Assembly: GCF_030915525.1 (NCBI RefSeq)
Contig: NZ_CP133269.1
Location: forward strand, 2,009,001-2,073,000
Direction of reading: 5' to 3'
DNA from: Neobacillus sp. PS2-9
Lineage (GTDB): Bacteria; Bacillota; Bacilli; Bacillales; Cytobacillaceae
DNA length: 64,000 nucleotides
Shown: one piece after another, positions 44,083 through 53,530 of the stretch
Numbering within the stretch: position 1 is the stretch's first letter
Layout: every line of letters starts with the position of its first letter
Made by a program: the position numbers and the translations under genes
The notes under the pieces: model-generated
What the model was told of the DNA's origin: nothing
Seen by the model: only the letters and a program-made list of their open reading frames with translations
Databases searched by the model: none

Positions 44083-45255
44083 ATGAAAAAAATTTATTCG
44101 TACCTCATAATGATTGTTTTACTCCTATTTTCCTATCAATCCAATGTCTTTGCAATGGAAACGCAGGAGCAATTGGACTTGAAAAGTGAAGGAGCTGTTT
44201 TATTAGATACTGAAACGAATGCTGTTCTCTATGCAAAAAATGCTAATGAAAGAATGTACCCTGCAAGTCTTACAAAAATTGCAACAGCAATCTATGCTAT
44301 TGATAAAGGGAATTTAGACAGCATTGTTACGGTGAGTGCAAATGCAGTTAGACAGGATGGTACGAGGGTTTATTTAGTTGAAGGGGAACAAGTGCCTTTA
44401 AAGAAGCTTATTCAAGGTATGCTAGTTAACTCAGGAAACGATGCAGCTGTCGCGATCGCAGAGTTTTTGGATGGTAGTGTAGAAAAATTTTCTGATAACC
44501 TGAATCAATACCTTAAAACAAAAATTGGTGTTACTAATACTCACTTCACTAATCCTAATGGATTGCATAATGAAAATCATTATACAACAGCAATGGACTT
44601 GGCATTAATGACAAATTACGCTATGAAAAATTCTATTTTTGCCGAAATTTTCGGGACCAAAGTACTCGATTGGCAGGGGCAATCTTGGAACACAAAAATA
44701 TTAACCCATCATCGTATGCTTAAGGGAGAGCTGCCGTATCCTGGTATTTCAGGAGGGAAGACCGGGTATACAACCGAAGCAAAACAAACGTTGGCAACGA
44801 CCGCAGATAATGGAACTTTAAAGTTAACTGCTGTTGTACTTAAATCGAGTTTAAAAAACGATAAATATCATGATACCGCTACATTGTTTGATTACGGTTT
44901 TAAAGGATATCAGCATGAAATGCTTAAGCAAGGGGAAATTTTTAAGGTAGATAATAAGGAATTTTACTCTGAAAATGATATTCTGATCACAGAGAACAAT
45001 AGTGGGAGTGTAAAGAAGATAAATAATGAAGGGCTACTTTCTATTGAGAATAATAATGGTCAGGTGATTCAATCGGTTCAATTAACATTAAAAGAACCTC
45101 CTAAGCCCCAAAAAGCACCTGTAGTAAGTAAGAAGGTTAACAAAAAAGAATCACCGCTAATACTTGTTAATACGTTAATTGGTGTACTCATTATTCTGTG
45201 TACGGCGACTTTAATTGGAATGCGAAGACGCAAGGTATTTACTAGAAACTATTAA
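44083..45255 (+). CDS. D-alanyl-D-alanine carboxypeptidase (DacF-like)
   Basis: The 390-residue class C low-molecular-weight PBP has a signal peptide (to about residue 25), SxxK at Ser62-Lys65 (PASLTKIA), SGN at 117-119 and KTG at 226-228. It trims the terminal D-Ala from peptidoglycan side chains. Near the C terminus it has a true membrane segment (about 360-380) followed by RRRK, rather than only an amphipathic helix. It belongs to the DacA/DacF/DacB group; which paralogue is uncertain. Confidence 0.9.
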   Translation: MKKIYSYLIMIVLLLFSYQSNVFAMETQEQLDLKSEGAVLLDTETNAVLYAKNANERMYPASLTKIATAIYAIDKGNLDSIVTVSANAVRQDGTRVYLVEGEQVPLKKLIQGMLVNSGNDAAVAIAEFLDGSVEKFSDNLNQYLKTKIGVTNTHFTNPNGLHNENHYTTAMDLALMTNYAMKNSIFAEIFGTKVLDWQGQSWNTKILTHHRMLKGELPYPGISGGKTGYTTEAKQTLATTADNGTLKLTAVVLKSSLKNDKYHDTATLFDYGFKGYQHEMLKQGEIFKVDNKEFYSENDILITENNSGSVKKINNEGLLSIENNNGQVIQSVQLTLKEPPKPQKAPVVSKKVNKKESPLILVNTLIGVLIILCTATLIGMRRRKVFTRNY

Positions 45256-45262
45256 AAATATA

Positions 45263-45444
45263 GGCTGTGTTAAAGAACAGCGTTGAGTTTTAAACCCTGT
45301 TGATTGGAGCGGAAGGCACGAAGACTCCTGTGGGAGTACGGGTCAGGGGAGACCCCGCAGGCGCTTGCGCCGAGGAGGCTCGCCGAAAAGCCCACGAACC
45401 GCTTGTGCCTGGAGCGGAAATCAACAGACAAGTTTAACAGAGCC
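45263..45444 (+). mobile_element. MITE-like element, copy D, with 8-bp target duplication
   Basis: A 182-bp copy with ends GGCTGTGTTAAAG and TTTAACAGAGCC. The octamer AAAATATA occurs immediately before (45255-45262) and after (45445-45452), a perfect target duplication. The left octamer abuts the stop codon of the carboxypeptidase gene. Confidence 0.9.
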
Positions 45445-45455
45445 AAAATATAAAA

Positions 45456-45492
45456 AAGCCATGGAGGGTACAGAACCTTCCATGGCTATTTT
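45456..45492. terminator. Terminator between copy D and modB
   Basis: AGCCATGGAGG pairs with CCTTCCATGGCT (one bulge) around a short loop, with A/T runs on both sides. It probably ends modB on the minus strand and once served the carboxypeptidase gene. Confidence 0.75.
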
Positions 45493-46154
45493 TGTGAAAT
45501 TGTTGTCAGTAACAAGAAAGAAAAGGAGATAAAAACCATGGTTGCAACTAAAAACCAAGCTAAATTCATATTACCAGATTCCATTGCAATATATATTGCA
45601 GTAGGTGCTGTTTGAGTTTTTCCAGGGATATTTCCGGCAAACATAAAGGTAGCACCGAACTCCCCTAGTGCTCGTGCAAAACTCAGAATTAATCCTGCAA
45701 ATATTGATTTAATAGATAATGGTAGAGTGATATATAAAAACACTTTTATTTCGCCAGCACCGTCTACCCTTGCTGCTTCTTCAATTCCTCTATCTACTGC
45801 TTGAAAACCGATTTTGACTGTTTGATACATTAATGGAAAGGCAACAACGGTTGATGCAATTACTGCTGCCGTTGGGGTGAAAATAATGGGATGAGCAAAT
45901 ACTTCTTCTAAAATTATTCCAAATGGACTGTTTATTCCAAATAGGTATATTAGTAAGAACCCAATAACAGTAGGTGGCAAGACAATCGGAAGAAGAAGGA
46001 AAGTTTCGAGTAGAATTTTGCCCTTGAATTGCTTTCTTGCAAATAATCTGCCAAGTAAAATGCCGAGGAAAAATACTATAGTTACTGAAATGGCTGCTAC
46101 TTTTATAGATAACACTATGGGTGTCCAAAATTCATCATGAAACAAAGTCATCAA
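45486..46154 (-). CDS. modB: Molybdate ABC transporter permease
   Basis: The 222-residue permease has five or six membrane segments and the binding-protein-dependent transport loop EEAARVDGAGEIKVFLYITLPLS. It forms the channel of the molybdate importer. Its ATG overlaps the modA stop by four bases. No modC ATPase gene follows, so the ATPase must be encoded elsewhere. Confidence 0.92.
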   Translation of the reverse strand: MMTLFHDEFWTPIVLSIKVAAISVTIVFFLGILLGRLFARKQFKGKILLETFLLLPIVLPPTVIGFLLIYLFGINSPFGIILEEVFAHPIIFTPTAAVIASTVVAFPLMYQTVKIGFQAVDRGIEEAARVDGAGEIKVFLYITLPLSIKSIFAGLILSFARALGEFGATFMFAGNIPGKTQTAPTAIYIAMESGNMNLAWFLVATMVFISFSFLLLTTISQK

Positions 46155-46945
46155 TCCAATACTGTAAAACCATATTTTTTGAAAATTTCTTTAGCCGTGC
46201 TGCTTTGTAAATATTCATAGAAGTGGATGGCGGCATCTTTCTTTTTAGATGCATGTATTACCCCTGCAGAGTAAATGATTGGTTCATGGAAGCCTTCCTC
46301 CGAAATGGCTATTACTTTTACCTTTTTTGATATACGTACATCCGTCATATAAACTATACCCGCATCAACGCTGCGCGTTTCAACATAGGTCAATACTTGT
46401 CTAACATCTTTTGTCTGGATTAATTTTGGCTGCAATGCTTCCCAAACTTGATATTTTTTTAAAGCTTGCTTAGCATACATGCCTGCGGGTACAGATTCTG
46501 GAGTGCCGATAGCTACTTTATGTATTTCATTATTATCAAGATCTTCAAACTTTTTTATCGGTACTTTATTGTTTTTATTAGTTATTAAGACTAACTGATT
46601 ACTAAGTAAATCCACATGTTCTTTTGAGTCTATTAAATCCTTCCTCGTTAATGCATCAAACTGATCCTTAGAAGCAGAGATAAAAACATCAACAGGAGCT
46701 CCCTGAATAATTTGTTGTTGTAAGGCTCCAGAACCACCTAAATTGAAAAGTGGGATAATTTGTTTGTTTTCTTTTTGAAATTCAGTTTTTATTTCCATCA
46801 ATGCATCTTTTAGGCTTGCTGCAGCAGAAATCGTAATTTCTACCTGATTTATTTTACTCTTCTTCTCAGTAGTATCAGTGGAAGAACATGCTGAAACGAG
46901 AAAAATAAAGAAAAACATCAACCAGGGGATTATTTTTTTGTACAT
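46151..46945 (-). CDS. modA: Molybdate-binding lipoprotein
   Basis: The 264-residue solute-binding protein has a lipoprotein signal ending LVSACSS. The mature part contains ISAAASLKDAL, FNLGGSGALQQQI and DVFISASKD, the oxyanion-contact blocks of ModA. It delivers molybdate (or tungstate) to ModB for cofactor synthesis, needed by the nitrate reductase and the DMSO-reductase-type enzyme in this window. Confidence 0.93.
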   Translation of the reverse strand: MYKKIIPWLMFFFIFLVSACSSTDTTEKKSKINQVEITISAAASLKDALMEIKTEFQKENKQIIPLFNLGGSGALQQQIIQGAPVDVFISASKDQFDALTRKDLIDSKEHVDLLSNQLVLITNKNNKVPIKKFEDLDNNEIHKVAIGTPESVPAGMYAKQALKKYQVWEALQPKLIQTKDVRQVLTYVETRSVDAGIVYMTDVRISKKVKVIAISEEGFHEPIIYSAGVIHASKKKDAAIHFYEYLQSSTAKEIFKKYGFTVLD

Positions 46946-46974
46946 TCAATACGTCCTCTCAATAACAATCACAT

Positions 46975-47007
46975 ATTCCACATTATTATAGCTAAATATA
47001 GTGGAAT
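46975..47007 (-). promoter_or_regulatory. mod promoter with inverted-repeat operator
   Basis: ATTCCAC (46975-46981) and GTGGAAT (47001-47007) form a perfect inverted repeat. Between them on the minus strand lies TATAAT (46990-46985), with TTTAAC (47013-47008) 17 bases upstream. A regulator bound to both arms would cover the promoter. Confidence 0.5.
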
Positions 47008-47026
47008 GTTAAAGATGAGAATATAA

Positions 47027-47050
47027 AAAACTGCCTAAGCAGTTTTCGTT
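47027..47050 (-). terminator. Terminator of the GerPF-like gene
   Basis: AAAACTGC pairs with GCAGTTTT around CTAA; on the minus strand a T run follows. Confidence 0.7.
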
Positions 47051-47081
47051 ATGACTATTTTTTTCTGCAAGCGGTCAGAAT

Positions 47082-47345
47082 TCATGGGCAATCAGTTTCA
47101 TAATGAAGTGGACGGGCATTAAAGGAGGATGGGGAGTCGATTTGATCTTTGTCATCGACAAAACTTCTAGTTCCGACAAAATCACTTTTATCTCCAAAAT
47201 TTTGTCCGTAGCCTTGATTTTTCTTATCGGAATTATGCCATTCGGCCAAAAGGTTTTGACCAATATTTACGGCAGAGGCATTTTCGAAGGAATTAATTTT
47301 AATCATAAATATATTAATATTTATATACGGAACTGGTGCCGGCAT
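47082..47345 (-). CDS. GerPA/GerPF-type spore germination protein
   Basis: The 87-residue protein has the family pattern of a hydrophobic beta-rich N terminus (INIFMIKINSFENASAVNIG) followed by a polar Asn/Lys/Asp-rich region (GYGQNFGDKSDF). GerPA/PF-like proteins lie in the spore coat and aid germinant passage. GGAGGAG precedes the ATG. It is divergent from the Hsp20 gene. Confidence 0.7.
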   Translation of the reverse strand: MPAPVPYININIFMIKINSFENASAVNIGQNLLAEWHNSDKKNQGYGQNFGDKSDFVGTRSFVDDKDQIDSPSSFNARPLHYETDCP

Positions 47346-47505
47346 TTATATCTCCTCCTTTTCCTTGTTTATTAATATATGTCTTTCGTGTCCGTTTATG
47401 AAGGAAGAGTAATAACTGGATTAAATTATAAATATCGTTAGTAAGATAATAGTAATGAATGAATATCCTCTATTGTGTAAAACACGAAGTAGGAGGTGGG
47501 ATTAG

Positions 47506-47994
47506 ATGGACATGGATAAATTAAAGCAATGGATGGAAGTAGCCAAAAATATGAATGGAGGAGATTTTTGGAACAATATATTTGATCAGGACTTTGCTAA
47601 GCAATTTATGAATGAGCAGCCTTATACTGCGCCAAATTCGAGTACGGCAAAACAATCTGGAAGGGAAGAAAAAAATACACCCCCATTCCCCGCTATCGAT
47701 ATATTGGAAGGTGAAAGTGAAGTCCTGGTGGTGATTGAGGTTCCTGGAATGAAAAAAGAAAATCTTGAACTTGGCCTGAACGGAAATTCCTTAACGATTA
47801 AAGGAAAGGCCATATTAAACCATTCTGATTTGAAGCTTACCTATTCAGAAAGGTTTTATGGAGATTTTCAAAGACAAATTAGGTTGCCTGATACGGTTAG
47901 TCCTAATCAATTGAGTGCTAAATTTTGGAATGGATTATTATTTGTTAGTTATCACCGAATCATTGAAAAAGGAGAAAGCATTCCAATTGATTAG
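47506..47994 (+). CDS. Hsp20/alpha-crystallin family protein
   Basis: The 162-residue protein has an N-terminal region of about 60 residues and an alpha-crystallin domain (PAIDILEGESEVLVVIEVPGM to LFVSYHR). Small heat-shock proteins hold unfolded proteins; in Bacillus several of this type (CotM, CotP) are spore coat proteins. Neighbours with GerP-like features support a spore role here, by inference. Confidence 0.8.
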   Translation: MDMDKLKQWMEVAKNMNGGDFWNNIFDQDFAKQFMNEQPYTAPNSSTAKQSGREEKNTPPFPAIDILEGESEVLVVIEVPGMKKENLELGLNGNSLTIKGKAILNHSDLKLTYSERFYGDFQRQIRLPDTVSPNQLSAKFWNGLLFVSYHRIIEKGESIPID

Positions 47995-48114
47995 ATAGTG
48001 CTGAATGGTGATTTCTGAGATATATCTCAATTTTAGATCGTCCTTTTAATAGTGGACATGTTAGACTAAATTTCCCATATATATGATAGTAAGGTAAAAA
48101 ATAAGGGAGCGTTT

Positions 48115-48537
48115 GTGAGCATGTCATTAAAAGATTTATTCCTAATCTTTAATAAAAGTGATTATGAAAAAGATTTAAAGAAAAAGTTGACTTCCTTAGA
48201 ATTAAACATAGAGGAATTAAAGAAGTCGCTACAAACCCTCCAACAACAATCTCCCCATGAAGAGATAGGCAAAACAAAAGATCCGCCAATTATCATTGAG
48301 AAGATAAATATTGAAAAGATTATTTTAGATAAATACGAACTAAATAATAATTTTGGTCAACTGGGAATTAAAGAACTTAAAGGGAAATTAAATATTGGAG
48401 CAACTTATGGAAGTGAATACCAACCTAATTTTGAAGATGAAGGGGAAGGGGAGCAACAACAAAAGAATAATTTCAAAAGAAGTACCCCTTCCCAAAAAGG
48501 TCCTAAAATAAATTTTCAATCAAATAAAAAAGACTAA
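48115..48537 (+). CDS. Coiled-coil protein, possibly GerPC-like
   Basis: The 140-residue protein has a Lys/Glu/Leu coiled coil (about 18-48) followed by IIIEKINIEKIILDKYELN and GIKELKGKLNIGATYG, a strand pattern recalling GerPC. The C terminus is acidic then basic and Gln-rich. GTG 48115 lies 7 bases after AAGGGAG; ATG 48121 is an alternative. A spore role is suggested by neighbours at 47.1-48.0 kb. The family assignment is tentative. Confidence 0.6.
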   Translation: MSMSLKDLFLIFNKSDYEKDLKKKLTSLELNIEELKKSLQTLQQQSPHEEIGKTKDPPIIIEKINIEKIILDKYELNNNFGQLGIKELKGKLNIGATYGSEYQPNFEDEGEGEQQQKNNFKRSTPSQKGPKINFQSNKKD

Positions 48538-48557
48538 AGCTAATCCTTTAGTCTTTT
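48527..48557 (+). terminator. Terminator after the coiled-coil gene
   Basis: AAAAGACTAAAG pairs with CTTTAGTCTTTT around a short loop. Confidence 0.75.
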
Positions 48558-48566
48558 GAAAATGTG

Positions 48567-48809
48567 TTATTGAAGTCTGCTTTCCACCTGTTGACATACT
48601 TCATCAGCGGACATCCCGTTTGCATCAATAACTGCACCTTTTGTAACTGTATCTTGCATTCCCATCACGTTTGAATCGAGACCAGTTACAACACAGCAAT
48701 CGCAGTTTTGTGCATCTGATTCTTGCTTAAGTTCAACTACATCGTAGCCTTTTTCGCGTAGTGCTTGTTGAATATTTGTAAGAGATTGTTCTACTCCAAC
48801 TTTTGCCAT
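48567..48809 (-). CDS. YkuS-like UPF0180 family protein
   Basis: The 80-residue protein [20 protein letters not shown]... contains [19 protein letters not shown], the conserved core of UPF0180. Start ATG 48809 lies 8 bases after a strong GGAGGAGGTG. Function unknown; the CDCC cluster may bind metal or form disulfides. Confidence 0.8.
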   Translation of the reverse strand: MAKVGVEQSLTNIQQALREKGYDVVELKQESDAQNCDCCVVTGLDSNVMGMQDTVTKGAVIDANGMSADEVCQQVESRLQ

Positions 48810-48909
48810 ACAAAACACCTCCTCCTGTAGATTATCATGCCTAAGTTTACCGTAAATATTCGGTATAAGTAGCAATAATCTTCCAAAAGCTATTAGGGGA
48901 GGTGTAATG

Positions 48910-49050
48910 ATGGGTAAACGGAGTAAAAAGAAAGCTGATCCTTCGACAATTGGACTTAATTCACCCCAAGTAGAGGGACAAGGTACAACAACTACCGAAA
49001 CGGGATCAAGAGCTGAGCCTTCTTCACGAAGAAAACAAAAACAAATGTAA
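48910..49050 (+). CDS. YuzL-like small protein (46 residues)
   Basis: Behind GGGGAGGTG two ATG codons stand at 48907 and 48910. The product begins [18 protein letters not shown], continues [14 protein letters not shown] and ends basic. This fits the YuzL-like family of very small polar Bacillus proteins, whose role is unknown; a link to spores is possible. It lies divergent from the UPF0180 gene with 97 bases between. Confidence 0.65.
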   Translation: MGKRSKKKADPSTIGLNSPQVEGQGTTTTETGSRAEPSSRRKQKQM

Positions 49051-49061
49051 GGTTAAAAAGA

Positions 49062-49099
49062 AAGAGGCTGTCCTAACTTTGCAACTAGGTCAGCCTCTT
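49062..49099 (-). terminator. Terminator of the ABC-F gene
   Basis: AAGAGGCTG pairs with CAGCCTCTT and an inner CCTA pairs with TAGG, around a short loop. It lies just past the ABC-F stop codon on the minus strand. Confidence 0.75.
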
Positions 49100-49104
49100 A
49101 TAGT

Positions 49105-50757
<1,653 letters not shown>

Positions 50758-50902
50758 TTATATCACTAAAGCAGTCGAAGAGCGAATTCTTTCATTAGGC
50801 TTGGTAGTAAGAAAATTTTTCTAAAATTTTTTTTCATTTTCACACTTTATTCATAATTTTGTTGTAGAATTGGATTAAGAAGTTTTAAAGAAGGTGAGAA
50901 GT

Positions 50903-51037
50903 ATGGCGAAAAAACAGCTTACTGAACTCGTAAATAAATTAAAAAAAGCTGGAATAAAAGCGAGCTTAACTAAACCTAAGTCCAATTATCTTTTAACTTT
51001 GCAGCAAATTAAAAAATATCCTTCTTCTGTGAATTAG
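50903..51037 (+). CDS. Lys-rich small protein (44 residues)
   Basis: GAAGGTGAGAAGT precedes ATG 50903. The product is MAKKQLTELVNKLKKAGIK followed by ASLTKPKSNYLLTLQQIKKYPSSVN. It is basic and would form a helix-turn-helix-like pair of short helices, reminiscent of SAP-type nucleic-acid binding motifs, which is only a guess. A terminator follows directly. I do not know the family. Confidence 0.55.
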   Translation: MAKKQLTELVNKLKKAGIKASLTKPKSNYLLTLQQIKKYPSSVN

Positions 51038-51063
51038 TGAATTAAATAGGAAAAATTGGTAAT

Positions 51064-51104
51064 AAAAAGCGATTAATCCTAAGGACTAACCGCTTTTTTT
51101 ATTT
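51064..51104 (+). terminator. Terminator after the Lys-rich small gene
   Basis: AAAAAGCGATTAATCC pairs with GGACTAACCGCTTTTT (two wobbles), followed by more T residues. Confidence 0.75.
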
Positions 51105-51106
51105 AT

Positions 51107-51289
51107 AGATTTGTTAAACTTGTCTGTTGATTTCCGCTCCAAACGCTTCGCTTTCCGTGGGTGTTTCGGCGAGCCTCCTCGGCGCTTGCGCCTGCGGGGT
51201 CTCCCCTGAACCATACTCCCACAGGAGTCTTCGCGTCCTCCGCTCCAATCAACAGGGTTTAAAAATCAACAATCTTCTTTTACATAGCC
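51107..51289 (-). mobile_element. MITE-like element, copy E, with 8-bp target duplication
   Basis: A 183-bp inverted copy with ends AGATTTGTTAAAC and TTTTACATAGCC. The octamer TTATTTAT flanks it on both sides (51099-51106 and 51290-51297), a perfect target duplication although the termini themselves have drifted. It lies directly behind the terminator of the small gene. Confidence 0.9.
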
Positions 51290-51314
51290 TTATTTATAAG
51301 TAAACCATTTTTGA

Positions 51315-51917
51315 CTAATCTAGCTTATCCATAATTGTTTCATATACTTCTTTTTTATTAAAGTCATTTCCCATAGGAAACTTTGCTATAAAGTTATTGT
51401 CTTGATTGACTAGGTACGTAAAGGTGGAATGTACGAATTGTCCATTTCCGGGGTCTTTGTATTGAAATTTCAAGGCATCCGTTACCTTTTGAATTTGCTC
51501 TTGGTCTTTTTTAATATGTTGTTTGTCTCCTGTTAAAAATGTCCATTTCTCATCGTTGTTTATTCCAAACCCTTGCATATACCCTTGCAATATCTCAGGA
51601 GTATCACGATAGGGGTCAATGGTAATGGTAATGAATTCAATTTTCTTGCCGTATACGCCACTCTTCTCTAAATCTTTCTTCAAATCGACCATCTTTTGTG
51701 TGGTGGTAGGACATATATCTGGGCAATGGGTGTAGATAAATTCAATTAATTTCAATTTAGTATGATCCCTACCAAAATTATATGTAGTACCATTTTGATT
51801 AATCAAACTTACTTCTGCGGGTATTTCCGCATTTGCGTCTCTAATGAGAAAGAAGGAGATTCCCCCTGCAATTCCCAAAAATATTGCTAGACCGCAAATG
51901 AGATAGATTTTTTTCAT
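51315..51917 (-). CDS. SCO1/SenC family copper chaperone
   Basis: The 200-residue protein has an N-terminal membrane anchor (residues 4-24) and a thioredoxin-like fold outside. Cys65 and Cys69 in CPDICP with His163 in FVHSTF form the SCO copper site, used to assemble CuA in cytochrome oxidase. Start ATG 51917 follows GGAGGG; an upstream in-frame start would add an unlikely extra hydrophobic stretch. No oxidase genes are adjacent. Confidence 0.9.
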   Translation of the reverse strand: MKKIYLICGLAIFLGIAGGISFFLIRDANAEIPAEVSLINQNGTTYNFGRDHTKLKLIEFIYTHCPDICPTTTQKMVDLKKDLEKSGVYGKKIEFITITIDPYRDTPEILQGYMQGFGINNDEKWTFLTGDKQHIKKDQEQIQKVTDALKFQYKDPGNGQFVHSTFTYLVNQDNNFIAKFPMGNDFNKKEVYETIMDKLD

Positions 51918-52096
51918 AACGATCCCTCCTAACAATAAGATAATGAAGTTCTCAAAAAAAAGATATGGATATTTTGTGAACAAAAGTTTATGCCTTCAAA
52001 AGAATAATCAATTATACTTTAATAGTAATAGAGAGTATGAATTGGTTCGGCAAAAAGTATAATTGGATTTTAAATCTTGGAGGATAGGTGTTTGTT

Positions 52097-52492
52097 ATGG
52101 TAAAACAAACGTTTAAATTTACTTTACAGATGGTGATACTGATTGTCATATACGAGCTGGGGAATCTTATAGTAAGATTTTTTAAGATGCCTATTCCGGG
52201 GAATGTTATTGGGATTGTTCTTCTTTTCCTTTTTCTTTTGATGGGTATTATTAAGGTGGACCACATAGAAACAGCAGCTGGCTGGCTATTAAAACACCTT
52301 GGGTTCTTTTTTATCCCCATTTCAGTTGGATTAATGACCTTAGGGAATACCTTAGTTAATAAGGCGTTACCACTTATGTTTATACTGATTGTCAGTGCAT
52401 TTATAGGGCTTTTGTCGGCGGGTAAAGCGACGCAAGCAGTAATAATAAAAAATGAAAAGGATAAAGTGAGCCATCATGATCACGCTATATAA
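52097..52492 (+). CDS. cidA: CidA/LrgA family holin-like protein
   Basis: The 131-residue membrane protein has four hydrophobic segments with the LrgA/CidA signature PIPGNVIGIVLLFLF. It is proposed to act as a holin-like regulator of murein hydrolases or, in other species, in overflow-metabolite export. ATG 52097 is used; an upstream GTG at 52088 is possible. It overlaps cidB by 17 bases. Confidence 0.85.
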   Translation: MVKQTFKFTLQMVILIVIYELGNLIVRFFKMPIPGNVIGIVLLFLFLLMGIIKVDHIETAAGWLLKHLGFFFIPISVGLMTLGNTLVNKALPLMFILIVSAFIGLLSAGKATQAVIIKNEKDKVSHHDHAI

Positions 52493-53153
52493 TATTATCC
52501 TAACTGTTTCTGTCTATTATTTAGCAAGGGTCATTTCAAAAAAATATTCTACTCCGTTAACTAGTCCTGTTTTTTTAAGTACAGTCATTATAATTGGATT
52601 ATTGGTTGCATCTAATCTGTCCTATGAAGAGTATATTCCTGCAAAAAACTTCTTAACTTTTTTCCTGGGCCCAGCAACAGTTGCACTTGCTTTACCCATT
52701 TATAAAAATCGTCATCTGTTCACTAAATATTTTACTGCAGCTTGTGTGGGTCTATTTATTGGTACAGTTACAACGATTACCTCTGCTATTATACTAGCTC
52801 ATTGGTTTGATTTATCGGAGATGTTTATTCGAGGGTTAACCGTTAAATCTGTTACCGTTCCAGTTGCTACCGAAATTGGAAAAATCATAAAAGGCAATGG
52901 TTCACTAATTGCAGCTTTTGTTATTATAACAGGAATGATTGGAGCTATGTTTGGTGCAAAACTCTTAGATTGGTTTAAAATAAACCATCCGTTTGCTCGA
53001 GGATTGTCAATTGGAACCATTGCCCATGGAATAGGAACAGCAGAGGCGGTGAAAGAAGGGGAGATACAGGGAGCTGTGTCAGGTGCTGCAATGGGAATCG
53101 CAGCGGTATTAACCTCTCTAATCATTCCGTATATTATTAATTTCATCAGTTGA
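52476..53153 (+). CDS. cidB: CidB/LrgB family membrane protein
   Basis: The 225-residue partner of CidA has about six membrane segments, with LGPATVALALPIY and AHGIGTAEAVKEGE as the LrgB signatures. It overlaps the CidA gene by 17 bases, so the pair is translationally coupled. A cidR-type LysR regulator is not adjacent; the cid versus lrg name is by resemblance only. Confidence 0.87.
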   Translation: MITLYNIILTVSVYYLARVISKKYSTPLTSPVFLSTVIIIGLLVASNLSYEEYIPAKNFLTFFLGPATVALALPIYKNRHLFTKYFTAACVGLFIGTVTTITSAIILAHWFDLSEMFIRGLTVKSVTVPVATEIGKIIKGNGSLIAAFVIITGMIGAMFGAKLLDWFKINHPFARGLSIGTIAHGIGTAEAVKEGEIQGAVSGAAMGIAAVLTSLIIPYIINFIS

Positions 53154-53162
53154 ATATCTGAA

Positions 53163-53192
53163 TTGACAAATAATTGAATATTATTGTATAAT
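53163..53192 (+). promoter_or_regulatory. Strong sigma-A promoter of the MutS2-like gene
   Basis: Consensus TTGACA (53163-53168) and consensus TATAAT (53187-53192) are 18 bases apart, the best promoter match in the window. Transcription would start near 53199, about 330 bases before the gene. Confidence 0.8.
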
Positions 53193-53231
53193 TTATAAGA
53201 ATTTAAATTTTTTCTAAAGGGAGTATGTTTT

Positions 53232-53255
53232 ATGTTAGGTGTCGTTCTTAACTAA
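53232..53255 (+). CDS. Leader peptide of 7 residues
   Basis: AAAGGGAG (53216-53223) is 8 bases before ATG 53232, which encodes MLGVVLN and a TAA. An overlapping ATG at 53225 (MFYVRCRS) is too close to the ribosome site. The ORF's end lies in a sequence that can pair with 53349-53358. Confidence 0.5.
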   Translation: MLGVVLN

Positions 53256-53398
53256 TCCAATCAATTGGATACACTCATTCTATAATAGCCAGTATAACCT
53301 TTTATTTGAGAGTCAATAAAGGTTTATTTAGGTGTAGTTATGGAGTGAAGTTAAGAACAATGGGCAAACATACGCATACATTCTTCAACCAATGTAGC

Positions 53399-53430
53399 CT
53401 GTGTACACTCGTGTAGACAGTTTTTATTTT
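53399..53430 (+). terminator. Leader terminator 1
   Basis: CTGTGTACA (53399-53407) pairs with TGTAGACAG (53412-53420) at eight of nine positions around CTCG, followed by TTTTTATTTT. Confidence 0.65.
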
Positions 53431-53476
53431 GGTTAAATTTGGGTATGGAAAATTGAACGTATTTATCGTTTCATTT

Positions 53477-53513
53477 AGCCGCAATGACATTGTTCATTGC
53501 GGCTATTTTTATT
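53477..53513 (+). terminator. Leader terminator 2
   Basis: AGCCGCAATGA (53477-53487) pairs perfectly with TCATTGCGGCT (53494-53504), followed by ATTTTTATT. It ends only a few bases before the ribosome site of the MutS2-like gene. Confidence 0.8.
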
Positions 53514-53530
53514 ATTAGGAGGTTATACAA

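Larger units (their letters stand above)
53199..53530 (+). promoter_or_regulatory. Attenuator-type leader of the MutS2-like gene
   Basis: The leader contains a 7-codon ORF with its own ribosome site, a 10-bp long-range complement (GTTCTTAACT at 53244-53253 with AGTTAAGAAC at 53349-53358), a hairpin near 53310-53333 (AACCTT..TATT with AATAAAGGTT), and two intrinsic terminators. GTTCTTAACT covers the last codons of the ORF, so a stalled ribosome would break that pairing. This is the layout of translation-coupled attenuators before ribosome-protection genes; the mechanism here is inferred. Confidence 0.6.

Noticed and set aside
53420..53446. Sigma-B-like promoter GTTTTT-N15-GGGTAT in the MutS2 leader
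   Set aside because: It fits the sigma-B pattern loosely, but GTTTTT is the T tract of terminator 1 and the match could be chance. Kept as a possibility only.
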